From the NCBI GenBank assembly GCA_900543805.1, contig UQTE01000001.1:1-64000 (forward strand): a stretch of 64,000 nt of DNA, given 5' to 3'. Positions 8,463 to 16,774 of this stretch are shown here, piece after piece (position 1 is the first letter of the stretch; each line of letters opens with the position of its first letter). The notes under the pieces are model-generated. The model was given only the letters and a program-made list of their open reading frames with translations, was not told the DNA's origin and did not search any database. The position numbers and the translations under genes were made by a program. The DNA comes from an uncultured Sutterella sp. (GTDB taxonomy: Bacteria; Pseudomonadota; Gammaproteobacteria; Burkholderiales; Burkholderiaceae_F).

Positions 8463-8546
8463 GAAGTGACATCGTCCTAGGGGGGGCGGAGATCTAGATC
8501 GAAAGGGGTAGTCCGAGGGAAAACAGGGTACTTTTTCGATGAAGTT

Positions 8547-8560
8547 TGACGACAATCAAT
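8547..8560. promoter_or_regulatory. FNR/Anr-like box upstream of hydA
   Basis: TTGAC-GACA-ATCAA matches the FNR/Anr consensus TTGAT-N4-ATCAA with one mismatch. FNR-type regulators switch on anaerobic genes, which suits a hydrogenase. The distance to hydA is about 300 bases and no ideal -10 lies at the class II spacing, so this is a candidate only. Confidence 0.4.
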
Positions 8561-8611
8561 CTTTGAGAAACTCTCTTTACAAAAATCGAATGCCTTGCCG
8601 TTGTTGAGATT

Positions 8612-8628
8612 CCGAGTGAATCACTCGG
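8612..8628. promoter_or_regulatory. 17-base palindrome CCGAGTGA-A-TCACTCGG
   Basis: This is a perfect 8+1+8 inverted repeat between the hydA upstream region and the radical SAM terminator. There is no T-run on either side, so it is not a standard terminator. It could be an operator or an additional 3' hairpin of the radical SAM transcript. Confidence 0.35.
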
Positions 8629-8651
8629 TTATTCAGCATTTCCGATGCAGG

Positions 8652-8678
8652 AAAAAGCGCCCTCCGGGAGGAGGGCGC
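8652..8678 (-). terminator. Terminator of the HemN-like gene
   Basis: A 9-bp GC stem (8657-8665 with 8670-8678, GGGA/TCCC loop) is followed on the minus strand by TTTTTC. It lies eight bases after the stop codon at 8686 and is a textbook rho-independent terminator. Confidence 0.9.
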
Positions 8679-8685
8679 GGAAGGG

Positions 8686-9999
8686 TTACATGTCGGCTTC
8701 CTTGAGCGGAGCGCGCAGTTCGGCGCGGACGTTGTCCATGCCCGAATAGAAGGCCTTCATCATGACGAGGCCGAGGAACTTCCCGGCGTCGGTCACGATG
8801 ATCTGGTCGGGATCGTTCGGGTCGTCCTCGATGGCGCCCGCAAGGCGCAACCCGAGCATTTCCTTGAAGAGCGCGCGGTCGACGTTGATGCCGTGGACTT
8901 CGCGGAAGTAGCGTCGCGAGAGGCGGTGCGAGAAGAGGCCGAGCATCAGGCGGTACTGCCAGATAGCGTGCGCGTCGAACTGACGGCGGCGTTCCACCCC
9001 GGTGTTGCCCTGCGCGATGCGTTCGGCATAGCGGCGAAGGCTGAAGGTGTTGACGTAGAGGCTGTCGCCGAGGAAGGAGAAGGCGCCCGAACCCACGCCG
9101 AGGTATTCGTCGTAGTCGACCACGTATTCGTCGAAGCCTTCGTCGTTCGTACGCCCGAAGGTCCAGGACGTCAAGTGGTTGTAGCGGCTACCGAGCGTGT
9201 CGAGAATCACGCGGTACTGATCGGCGAGCTGATTGCCCTTGGCGGCGATGTCGTTCTTCACGCTCTTTCGCGTCTGGGACGTGACCATGAGCGGGTAGGT
9301 CGTGACCTGGCGCGGGTTGAGTTGCCAGATCTTTTCCATGTCGTCATGGAGCATGTCGAGGGTCTGGCCGCGGAAGCCGAACATCATGTCGACGTTGCAG
9401 GTGGGGAAGAGTTCCTGCGCGTACTGCAGACGCTCGAAAATCTGTTCGCCCGAGCCAAACTTCTCGTAGCGGTCCGAGAGCTTCAGAATTTCGTCGTTGA
9501 AGCTCTGCACGCCGATGGACATGCGGTCCACGAGACCCTTGAGGTTGCGGAACTGCGGCGTCGTGATGATCTGGGGATCGGTTTCGCAGCTGATTTCCTT
9601 GATCGACGGGAAGAGCTTCTTGGCGTGCTCGATCGTCTTGATCAGTTCGTCCTCGAGAATCGTCGTCGTGCCGCCTCCGATGTACATGGAGTGGAAGTCG
9701 TAGCCGAGGGCGTGGACGTACTCCATTTCCTTGCGCAGGTTGACGAAGTACTCGCGCGCCTTGTACTCCTTGAAGAGGAAGCGGTGGAAGGTGCAGTACG
9801 TGCAGAGCGTGTGACAGAACGGAATGTGCGCGTAAAGCAGATAGCGGTGCCCCTCCTGCGGCGGCGGAGGATTTTTGAGGATGATGGGATCGCAGTGCAG
9901 ATAGCGCTTGATGTAGTAGTCCATCACCCGGTCGGTGGCCCCGATCATCCAGTCGGGGAGCAGTTTGCGGGGACGAGGAACGTAGTTCGAGGTGGTCAT
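8686..9999 (-). CDS. HemN/HemW-family radical SAM protein
   Basis: A 437-residue protein whose core begins YAHIPFCHTLCTYC, giving the CX3CX2C cluster cysteines 62, 66 and 69 in the setting typical of oxygen-independent coproporphyrinogen III oxidases and their relatives. GGGTTT and GVQSFN segments of the HemN family follow. It may be a coproporphyrinogen dehydrogenase, a HemW-type haem chaperone or an anaerobic haem-handling enzyme of the HutW/ChuW kind; the sequence alone does not decide. A TACAAT -10-like element near 10033 may give it its own promoter. It lies 62 bases after the acyl-CoA ligase on the same strand and ends in a clear terminator. Confidence 0.75.
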   Translation of the reverse strand: MTTSNYVPRPRKLLPDWMIGATDRVMDYYIKRYLHCDPIILKNPPPPQEGHRYLLYAHIPFCHTLCTYCTFHRFLFKEYKAREYFVNLRKEMEYVHALGYDFHSMYIGGGTTTILEDELIKTIEHAKKLFPSIKEISCETDPQIITTPQFRNLKGLVDRMSIGVQSFNDEILKLSDRYEKFGSGEQIFERLQYAQELFPTCNVDMMFGFRGQTLDMLHDDMEKIWQLNPRQVTTYPLMVTSQTRKSVKNDIAAKGNQLADQYRVILDTLGSRYNHLTSWTFGRTNDEGFDEYVVDYDEYLGVGSGAFSFLGDSLYVNTFSLRRYAERIAQGNTGVERRRQFDAHAIWQYRLMLGLFSHRLSRRYFREVHGINVDRALFKEMLGLRLAGAIEDDPNDPDQIIVTDAGKFLGLVMMKAFYSGMDNVRAELRAPLKEADM

Positions 10000-10061
10000 G
10001 GATCGTGTCGCATGAAAAAAACAAGTCCCCGCATTGTACTATTGCGCGCCCGCTTTGCTTC

Positions 10062-11894
10062 TTAAGAAGCTTGACCGCGTCGGGCGTAAATGTGTTCGAT
10101 GTTTTCGGCGAAGTGCTTGGATAGCGGTCCGCGCTTGAGCTTCAGGGTCGGCGTCAGAAGACCGTTGTCGACGGTCCACGGCTCGAGCGTGAGGATGACG
10201 GCCCGCGGCAGCGCATAGTAGGGAAAGCCCTTCGCGGCGGCCTTGGCGCGCTGCAGCGCCAGCGTCTTCGCGGCCGGAGCCGACAGCGACGCGGGATCCT
10301 GCGGGTCGAGTCCGAGTCCTTCGGCCGTGCGCTTCCACTCTTCTCCCTGCAGTACCGCAACGAGCGTGAGGAAGGGACGGTTCTCGCCCACCACGTAGGT
10401 TTGCTCGAAAAGGGGATCGGTTTCCAGGGCGTTTTCCAGGTCGGTCGGGGCGATCTTCTCCCCCGTCGACGTCACGATGATTTCCTTGATGCGGCCCTTG
10501 ATGCGAAGGAGCCCTTCGGGGGTGAACTCCCCGACGTCGCCCGTTCGGAACCAGCCGTCTTCGGTGAAGGCCGCCTCGACGGCGTCGGGACGCTTCCAGT
10601 AGGACTTCGTCACCGAGGGGCCGCGCACCTGAATTTCGTCGCCTTCGCCCAGACGCACTTCAACGCCCCGGAAGGGACGTCCCACCGTGTCGGGGTGATT
10701 TTCTTCGAGCGAATTGCCGGCGATGATCGGACTCGTTTCCGTCATGCCGTAGCCCTGAATGATGGGGAGCCCCAGCCCGCAAAAGAGCTTGGCCACCTCC
10801 ATGTTGAGGGCGGCGCCCCCCGAGATGGCGATGCGCAGTTTGCCCCCGAACTGCGAGAGAAGGAGCTGCGAGACCTTCGGAAGCACGAAGGCGCGCACGA
10901 AACCGTCGCGCCAGGCGCCCGACTGATCGCAGGGAATGCCGTTGCGGCGGGCAAAGTCGCGCCACCCCGTCTGTACGGCCCATTCGAAGAAGGTGCGCTC
11001 GAGACACCCGGCTTTTTCGAGACGCTTGCGGATCCGACCGTAGATCTTTTCGTAAATCCGCGGCACCGAAATGATGACGTCGGGGTGGACCTGACGAAGA
11101 TCCTCCGCAAGGAGCAGAACCGAACGGTTGTAGACGATCGTGCAGCCCGTGGCGAGGGCTAGGTAATAGCCCGCCGTACGCTCGAACATGTGCGAGAGCG
11201 GCAAAAAGGAGAGGAAGACGTCTCCGACCTTGGGCGAGACGCAGTGAAGCGTGGCCCGTACGTTGGCGACGATGTTGGCCTGCGACAAAACCACGCCCTT
11301 GGGGCGTCCCGTGGTGCCCGAAGTGTAGATGACGCAGGCGGGCGCCTCGGGGTCGGAGGCGAGCGGCGGCTCGCCAGCAAAGGCTTCGCCGAGATGCAGG
11401 AAGTTCGCAAGGGGAAGCAGGGGCAGGCGGTCCGCATCGCTTTCTTCGTTCTCCTCTTCGGTGAGAACGACGTGGCGCAGGGCGAGTTCGCCCTCGGGCA
11501 CCGCGCGGATCTGCTCCCAGCGGCTGCGGCGGTTCGTGACGAGAACTCGGGCGCCGCTGTCGGAGAGGAGGAAGCGGCAGGCCCCCGGCGTGTCGATGGC
11601 GTGCAGGGGCACCGGAATGAGACCGTTGGCCATGGCGGCCATGTCCGCGCAGACGTGATGCACGCCGTTGGGCAAGAGAATCCCGACGCGGTCGCCCGTT
11701 TCCAGGCCGAGCGCGGCGAAGCTTCGCCTCCACGCGTCGATGCGGGTTGCGAGTTGCGAGTACGAGACGGACTGCCACTGAGCGCTCTTTCGGTCGTACT
11801 CCCGAAGGGCTTCCCGTGGTCCCCACGTCTTGCAGGCGGAGAAAAGGAGTTCCGGCAAGGTGTTCTTGCCGTTCAATTCTTGTGCACGATCCAT
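10062..11894 (-). CDS. Long-chain fatty acid-CoA ligase (AMP-forming)
   Basis: A 610-residue adenylate-forming enzyme that activates fatty acids to acyl-CoA. The ATP-binding signature YTSGTTGRPKG is present, followed by GYGMTETSP and the hinge TGDVGEF region, with the C-terminal catalytic segment near KGRIKEIIV. The overall pattern is that of the FAA1/FadD15-type AMP-dependent synthetases rather than E. coli FadD. There is no signal peptide, so it is cytoplasmic or peripheral to the membrane. The ATG at 11894 has GGGA five bases ahead. It may be cotranscribed with the HemN-like gene. The substrate chain length cannot be read from sequence. Confidence 0.88.
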   Translation of the reverse strand: MDRAQELNGKNTLPELLFSACKTWGPREALREYDRKSAQWQSVSYSQLATRIDAWRRSFAALGLETGDRVGILLPNGVHHVCADMAAMANGLIPVPLHAIDTPGACRFLLSDSGARVLVTNRRSRWEQIRAVPEGELALRHVVLTEEENEESDADRLPLLPLANFLHLGEAFAGEPPLASDPEAPACVIYTSGTTGRPKGVVLSQANIVANVRATLHCVSPKVGDVFLSFLPLSHMFERTAGYYLALATGCTIVYNRSVLLLAEDLRQVHPDVIISVPRIYEKIYGRIRKRLEKAGCLERTFFEWAVQTGWRDFARRNGIPCDQSGAWRDGFVRAFVLPKVSQLLLSQFGGKLRIAISGGAALNMEVAKLFCGLGLPIIQGYGMTETSPIIAGNSLEENHPDTVGRPFRGVEVRLGEGDEIQVRGPSVTKSYWKRPDAVEAAFTEDGWFRTGDVGEFTPEGLLRIKGRIKEIIVTSTGEKIAPTDLENALETDPLFEQTYVVGENRPFLTLVAVLQGEEWKRTAEGLGLDPQDPASLSAPAAKTLALQRAKAAAKGFPYYALPRAVILTLEPWTVDNGLLTPTLKLKRGPLSKHFAENIEHIYARRGQAS

Positions 11895-12057
11895 TTGTAT
11901 CCCAGCGTATGTGGCCGCACTCTTCTCGTCGGCGGCCGATGTTCTTTTCTTTATAGGTCTTTTCTCCTCCTCGCGGAGCCCGTGAAAAAGGAGATTTTCT
12001 CGGTGTTACCCCTCATCGGGCGCCCCCGTCCGAAGGCGGCGACGCCCCGGAGTCTCA

Positions 12058-13884
12058 TCAGGCTCCAGACGCCTCCTCGATCTGGCGGCGCTTTTCCTCG
12101 AGCGCCTCCCAGCGTTCGAAGAGCGCCTCCGTTTCCTTTTCGATTTCCGCGGAGCGTGCGGCGTCGGCCTTCTGTTCGGCGACGTCGAGGAGGTGATACT
12201 CGGCGCCGCTCATTTTTTCGTAGAGCGCCTTTTGCTCGGCTTCGAGATTTTCGAGACGGGTCGGGATCTCTTCGAGGTCGCGGGTTTCCTTGAAGCTCAG
12301 CTTCAGGGTGCGCTGACGCGTGCGCTCCACGGGCTTCGGAGCCGCCTTGACGGGGGCGAGCTCCGCGGGCGCGGGGCGTTGGCGCAGCCAGTCTTCGTAG
12401 CCGCCCACGTATTCGCGCCAGACGCCGTTTCCTTCCGGGGCGAGCACTTCGGTCACCACGTTGTCGAGGAAGCGGCGGTCGTGACTCACGAGGATGATGG
12501 TCCCGGGATAGGTGAGAAGCGTCTGCTCCAGGAGTTCCAGCGAGTCGATGTCGAGGTCGTTCGTCGGTTCGTCGAGCACCAGCAGGTTGGCGGGCAGGGC
12601 GAAGAGGCGCGCGAGGAGTAGGCGGTTACGCTCGCCCCCCGAGAGCGAGCTCACCGGAACGTTCGCCCGTCGCGGCGGAAAGAGAAAGTCCCCGAGATAG
12701 GCGACGATGTGCTTTTTCTCACCAGCGATTTCGACCCAGTCGGACCCCGGCGAAATGGTTTCGGCGACGGTCTTCGTGAGGTCTAGCTGTTCGCGAAGCT
12801 GATCGAAATAGGCGATCTTCAGATTGGTGCCGAGCCGAACCGTCCCGGCGTCGGGCTGCAGCTGTCCGAGAAGAAGCTTGATGAGCGTGCTCTTGCCGGC
12901 GCCGTTTCGGCCGATGAGTCCGAGCCGGTCGCCGCGCATCAGAGTGAAATTTAGGTCGCGCACGACGGTCTTCGAGCCGAAGGACTTGGAGAGATTTTCC
13001 ACTTCGGCCACGATTTTGCCGCTCTTTTCCCCCGCGTCGATCTGCAGGCGGATCGAACCCATTCGGTCGCGGCGTTCGCTTCGTTCCTTGCGCAGGCGCT
13101 CGAGTCGGCGTACGCGTCCTTCGTTGCGCGTGCGGCGCGCTTCGATGCCCTTGCGGATCCAGACTTCTTCCTGCGCCCAGAACTTGTCGAAACGCTGACG
13201 GGCGAGCTCTTCTGCGGCGAGTTCCTCTTCCTTGCGGTTTTCGTACGCGGCGAAATTGCCGGGGTAGGAGCGGAGAATTCCGCGGTCGAGTTCGACGATG
13301 CGCGTCGAAACGTTGTCGAGGAACTGTCGGTCGTGCGTGATGACGATGAGCGAGCGCTGGTTGCGGCACTGCGTGTTGACGAGTTCTTCGAGCGTCGCGA
13401 TCGCGCGGATGTCGAGATGGTTCGTCGGTTCGTCGAGAAGGAGCAGATCCGGTTCGAGCGCGAGTGCGAGCGCCAGGGCGGCGCGCTTCTTTTCCCCGCC
13501 CGAAGCCTTGGCCGGATCGGTGTCGACGTCGAGGTCGAAGCGATGGAGCATCTCCTCGATGCGGGCGCGGAGCCGCCAGACTTCGCGTTCGTCGGAAATG
13601 TCCTGAAGACGGCCGCGCAGGGCGAGGCTTTCAAGCACGGTGGGCGCTTCGGGAAGGAGGGGTTCCTGTTCGACAAACACCGTGCGCAGGCCGTCGGTGT
13701 ATTGGAGTTCGCCGTCGTCAAGCTTGGTTTTGCCCGCCAGAACGGAGAGAAGCGAACTCTTCCCCGTGCCGTTTCGACCGATCAATCCGACGCGTTCTCC
13801 GGGGTCGATGGTGAGTTGGGCGCCGTCGAGCAGCGGCAAGTCGCCCCAAGCGAGATGTGCGTTGAGAAGGGTAAAGAGAGCCAT
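12058..13884 (-). CDS. uup: ABC-F ATPase Uup
   Basis: A 608-residue soluble protein with two ATPase domains and no membrane segments. The first Walker A is GRNGTGKSS (around residues 36-44) and the second GRNGAGKST; signatures are ASGGEKKR (an Ala replaces the usual Leu) and LSGGERNR; both Walker B motifs end in DEPTN. The linker is charged, and the C-terminus is a predicted coiled coil rich in Glu and Arg, which identifies Uup among ABC-F proteins. Family knowledge links it to ribosome function and to stability of repeats and branched DNA. It stands alone between the acyl-CoA ligase and the LpoA-like gene. Confidence 0.92.
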   Translation of the reverse strand: MALFTLLNAHLAWGDLPLLDGAQLTIDPGERVGLIGRNGTGKSSLLSVLAGKTKLDDGELQYTDGLRTVFVEQEPLLPEAPTVLESLALRGRLQDISDEREVWRLRARIEEMLHRFDLDVDTDPAKASGGEKKRAALALALALEPDLLLLDEPTNHLDIRAIATLEELVNTQCRNQRSLIVITHDRQFLDNVSTRIVELDRGILRSYPGNFAAYENRKEEELAAEELARQRFDKFWAQEEVWIRKGIEARRTRNEGRVRRLERLRKERSERRDRMGSIRLQIDAGEKSGKIVAEVENLSKSFGSKTVVRDLNFTLMRGDRLGLIGRNGAGKSTLIKLLLGQLQPDAGTVRLGTNLKIAYFDQLREQLDLTKTVAETISPGSDWVEIAGEKKHIVAYLGDFLFPPRRANVPVSSLSGGERNRLLLARLFALPANLLVLDEPTNDLDIDSLELLEQTLLTYPGTIILVSHDRRFLDNVVTEVLAPEGNGVWREYVGGYEDWLRQRPAPAELAPVKAAPKPVERTRQRTLKLSFKETRDLEEIPTRLENLEAEQKALYEKMSGAEYHLLDVAEQKADAARSAEIEKETEALFERWEALEEKRRQIEEASGA

Positions 13885-13901
13885 GAGAATCGTTCGGAAA
13901 G

Positions 13902-13934
13902 AAAGGGGCGGCCGGTATCGGTGACCGTCCGCCC
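13902..13934 (-). terminator. Terminator of the LpoA-like gene
   Basis: GGGCGGCCGGT (13906-13916) pairs with ACCGTCCGCCC (13924-13934) with one mismatch. On the minus strand it is followed by CTTTCTTTCC, a broken T-tract. It lies between the LpoA-like stop at 13959 and the uup start. Confidence 0.6.
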
Positions 13935-13958
13935 GCGGGAAAACAATATAGTCGTTCG

Positions 13959-15803
13959 TCAGAGAACGCTCGGTTCGGGAAGGGCTTCCTCCCCGTCGGA
14001 GACGGGAGCGTCCGTCATCGGAGCCGCTGCGGCGGCGCCGGGTTCTTCAAAGGGCGTCTCGAAGGGACGCGTCTCGATGCCCGGAGGCGTCGCTGCCGGT
14101 GCGGCGGGTGCGGAAGGTTCCGTGCGGACCGGAGCGGGAAGCATTTTACTCGGCGCCGGCTGTTCGGGGCCGACGTCCTCGATGATGACGGGCACCACCG
14201 TGACGGACGCCTTGGCGGGCAACACTTCCTTGACGGAGAGCGTCTGACGCGAAGGAATCGAAACTTCCGGCAGGGGACCGGGACGGGCCACGCTTTCGGT
14301 GGCGACCTCGATCAAGTGCCCTTCCCGTACGAGAACGGTTTGGGGCGTGCGCTCCACGACGGGCGAGCGGTCGCGATCGAGAACCAGACGCCCGGTCTCT
14401 CCTTCCATTTCGAAGGAACGGGTCGACTGCGCCCAACGCTCGGCCACGCCGAAGGCGTCCGCACCGAAGGCGAAAAGCCGCTTGGCTGCGGGCGAATAGG
14501 GCATGGCGGCGGCAAAGCGCGCCGTGAAGCTCTGCGCGTCGTAGCGCAGGAGGAGAGGACATTCAGCAAAGACGAGGCCTTCGAGGTCGAAGGCGAGCGC
14601 CGTCGCAGCGGAACTCACCGCGGGATCGCCCGGATTGGACGTGGACGTGCCCCAGACGCGGCTCTTTCGCGGCAGAGACGTGCGTACGATGCTCGCCGAC
14701 TGCGCGTCGAGCGCGAGGAGGATCCCCGCGTAAGGCGGCGTGGATTCGGCGCGGCGCACCGCCATGTCGGAATCCAACCGCTTGAGGGCCTGATCACGGA
14801 TGCGGCGTTCGCTTTCGGTCGTGCCCGGTAGATGGCGAAGCTCCTGTCGGCGCTGCGCGAAGCGCCGTTCGTCCTCTTCGGAGAGGACGGGCTGCACCTT
14901 CTCACGAAGGCGCTTGAGGTCCATGTCGTCGACGCGGTAGGTCTCGAAAGGCGTGCCCGAGGCCGTCAGAACCTTGGCGTAGCTCTCGGCGATGCGCGTC
15001 TCCCAGGCGCCCGACAGCGAGAGAATCAGAATCTTTTGCCGCTCGGGCGCCGGTAGGGCGGCCGTTTCGTCCGAGAGAGGCGAGGCGGCGCCGGGGAGAG
15101 CCGGCACAGAGTCGGTCGGCACGGAGGTGTCGGGTGCGGGAATCGTCGGCACGGGCGCTTCCGGGGTGCTTTCTTCGAGCGCAGCGACCGCGAGTCGCGC
15201 GATGTATTCGGCCTCGTTTTCGGTCGAAAGCGACATCATCACGAGGTTGGCCGGGATTTCCGCATCGGGAATCGCTTCCGAGGGATGATTGAGCGCCACG
15301 ACCGGCAAGGGGAGCGTGCCGATTCGGATGAGTTCCGTCACGCGTTCCTTCTGAAGCGGTCCCACCACCACGTCCGCGCCCGCCACCACGGCGCTCTGCA
15401 GCACTTCCGTGAGGGACGTCGATTCGGGCGCTTCCACCAGAAGCACCTCGGCGGGTTCGCGGCTCGTCTGACTGGCGGCGAGGAGCCCGTTTCCGACGAT
15501 CTTGGAGGCGGCCGTAAAGGGCGAGCCGTCGGGGGGCATCACCAGCGCGATCGTCAGGCGGTCCGGTTCTTCGGGCAACAGGGTCGAGATCGGCGCCGCA
15601 GCGGTGACGTCTTCGGAGGCTTCGGCCGTCGGTTCGAGCGCATCGGGCGCGGAGGTCGACGCATCGGCGGCATTCCCCTCGTAGGAACGTGCTTCGAGGG
15701 TATCATTTCCACCTGCAACGGGCGGAGTAACCGGTTCCGCAAGGACGACCGAGCCGACCGACGCGATCAGGCATGCGGAAACAAATCTACGAAGGGTGAA
15801 CAT
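13959..15803 (-). CDS. LppC/LpoA-like penicillin-binding protein activator
   Basis: A 614-residue exported protein. Residues 1-22 form a signal peptide (basic start, hydrophobic core, VLA cleavage site). The middle resembles the periplasmic-binding-protein fold of LppC/LpoA, which activates the peptidoglycan synthase PBP1A in enteric bacteria. Low-complexity Pro/Ala/Glu stretches occur near residues 30-80, 210-260 and at the C-terminus. The lipobox expected of LpoA is missing: no Cys follows the cleavage site. Its divergent position next to rsmI mirrors E. coli yraL-yraM and supports the assignment. The signal peptide fixes the start at 15803, next to possible rsmI starts. Assignment to family is fairly sure; PBP activation is inferred. 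Confidence 0.75.
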   Translation of the reverse strand: MFTLRRFVSACLIASVGSVVLAEPVTPPVAGGNDTLEARSYEGNAADASTSAPDALEPTAEASEDVTAAAPISTLLPEEPDRLTIALVMPPDGSPFTAASKIVGNGLLAASQTSREPAEVLLVEAPESTSLTEVLQSAVVAGADVVVGPLQKERVTELIRIGTLPLPVVALNHPSEAIPDAEIPANLVMMSLSTENEAEYIARLAVAALEESTPEAPVPTIPAPDTSVPTDSVPALPGAASPLSDETAALPAPERQKILILSLSGAWETRIAESYAKVLTASGTPFETYRVDDMDLKRLREKVQPVLSEEDERRFAQRRQELRHLPGTTESERRIRDQALKRLDSDMAVRRAESTPPYAGILLALDAQSASIVRTSLPRKSRVWGTSTSNPGDPAVSSAATALAFDLEGLVFAECPLLLRYDAQSFTARFAAAMPYSPAAKRLFAFGADAFGVAERWAQSTRSFEMEGETGRLVLDRDRSPVVERTPQTVLVREGHLIEVATESVARPGPLPEVSIPSRQTLSVKEVLPAKASVTVVPVIIEDVGPEQPAPSKMLPAPVRTEPSAPAAPAATPPGIETRPFETPFEEPGAAAAAPMTDAPVSDGEEALPEPSVL

Positions 15804-15840
15804 GGCTTCTTTATCGGAACGGTGGCAAGACAATACGTTG

Positions 15841-16695
15841 ATGACGGTGGCTGGGGTGGCCGAGCAGGAGTTCCCCGCGGGGGCGCTCTACGTGGTGGGG
15901 TTGCCCATCGGCAACATGGGAGACATCACGCTACGTGCCTTGTGGGTTCTCTCCCGTGCTGACACCGTAGTAGCTGAGGATACCCGAGAGACGCGCAAGT
16001 TGCTTGACAAATTCGGCATCAACGTTCGTTTGCTCTCCGTTCGGGAACACAACGAAGTGAAGGGCGCCGAGCAGGTCACAGCCCTCCTCGGGGCGGGCGA
16101 GCGCGTGGCGCTCGTGACCGACGCGGGCACGCCCGCCGTATCCGATCCGGGGGCCCGGGTGGTGCACGCCGTGCGCGAGGCCGGCCACCGCGTGATTCCG
16201 ATTCCGGGTGCGAGCGCCGTCGTCACGGCACTTTCCGCCGGAGGCATTCTCGGAGAAGGCTTTTCCTTTGTCGGCTTTTTGCCGCCTCAGTCGAAGGCGC
16301 GCCGCACGGCGATCGCACGCTGGGCCGCACGCCACGAGCCTTTCGTTTTCTACGAGGCGCCTCACCGCATTGTCGACATGTTGCGCGATCTCGCCGCGGC
16401 GCTCGATCCCGAACGCCGCGTCGTGGTGGCTCGTGAACTCACGAAGCGCTTTGAAACGATCGTGTCGCTCGCGGCCGGGGAATTGCCCTCTTGGTTGGAT
16501 ACCCACGAACCGCGAGGCGAGTACGTGATTCTTGTCGATGAGGCGCCGCATCGCGAAGAGGGACTCACCGAACGGGACCGCCGTTGGCTCGACGTCCTGC
16601 GCGATCTTCTTCCCGCCTCGAAACTCGCCGCGGCCGCTGCGAAGGCGACGGGCAACGACCGTTCCGCCCTCTACGATCTCCTCACCAAAAAGTAA
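15841..16695 (+). CDS. rsmI: 16S rRNA C1402 2'-O-methyltransferase RsmI
   Basis: A 284-residue SAM-dependent enzyme of the tetrapyrrole-methylase fold that methylates the ribose of C1402. GLPIGNMGDIT near the N-terminus, AEDTR, and DAGTPAVSDPG are family landmarks. Starting at ATG 15841 leaves 15 residues before the conserved LYVVG, as in E. coli. An in-frame ATG at 15802 has a better ribosome-binding site (GAAGGG) but would overlap the first codon of the divergent LpoA-like gene. A bidirectional terminator follows. Confidence 0.92.
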   Translation: MTVAGVAEQEFPAGALYVVGLPIGNMGDITLRALWVLSRADTVVAEDTRETRKLLDKFGINVRLLSVREHNEVKGAEQVTALLGAGERVALVTDAGTPAVSDPGARVVHAVREAGHRVIPIPGASAVVTALSAGGILGEGFSFVGFLPPQSKARRTAIARWAARHEPFVFYEAPHRIVDMLRDLAAALDPERRVVVARELTKRFETIVSLAAGELPSWLDTHEPRGEYVILVDEAPHREEGLTERDRRWLDVLRDLLPASKLAAAAAKATGNDRSALYDLLTKK

Positions 16696-16718
16696 GAAGA
16701 CGTTCTTCCTCACAAAAC

Positions 16719-16751
16719 GAACCCCGGAAAGCCGAGGCTTTTCCGGGGTTC
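16719..16751. terminator. Bidirectional terminator between rsmI and the CBS gene
   Basis: GAACCCCGGAAA (16719-16730) pairs with TTTCCGGGGTTC (16740-16751), extended inward by GCC/GGC with a bulge. The strong stem separates two convergent genes, with T-rich sequence on the plus side. Confidence 0.75.
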
Positions 16752-16774
16752 TTTCCGTTCGGGGCGCAGGCGTC

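Larger units (their letters stand above)
8248..8651. promoter_or_regulatory. Long hydA upstream region, no gene
   Basis: About 400 bases separate the hydA start from the terminator of the radical SAM gene, much longer than most gaps here. No credible coding frame is seen. The region holds an FNR-like dyad (8547-8560) and two exact palindromes with single-base centres (8448-8462 and 8612-8628). On the minus strand TAAAAT at 8448-8443 is a possible -10 element. The part below about 8440 would be a long leader of roughly 190 bases. Confidence 0.5.

Noticed and set aside
10057-10071. GCTTCTTAAGAAGC palindrome at the acyl-CoA ligase stop
   Set aside because: It is a 14-base palindrome without loop or T-run and AT-rich in the centre; it would not form a useful terminator and may be chance.
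15771-15773. Possible lipobox VSAC early in the LpoA-like signal peptide
   Set aside because: The Cys is at residue 11, before the hydrophobic core, so there is no room for a signal h-region. It cannot be a lipidation site.
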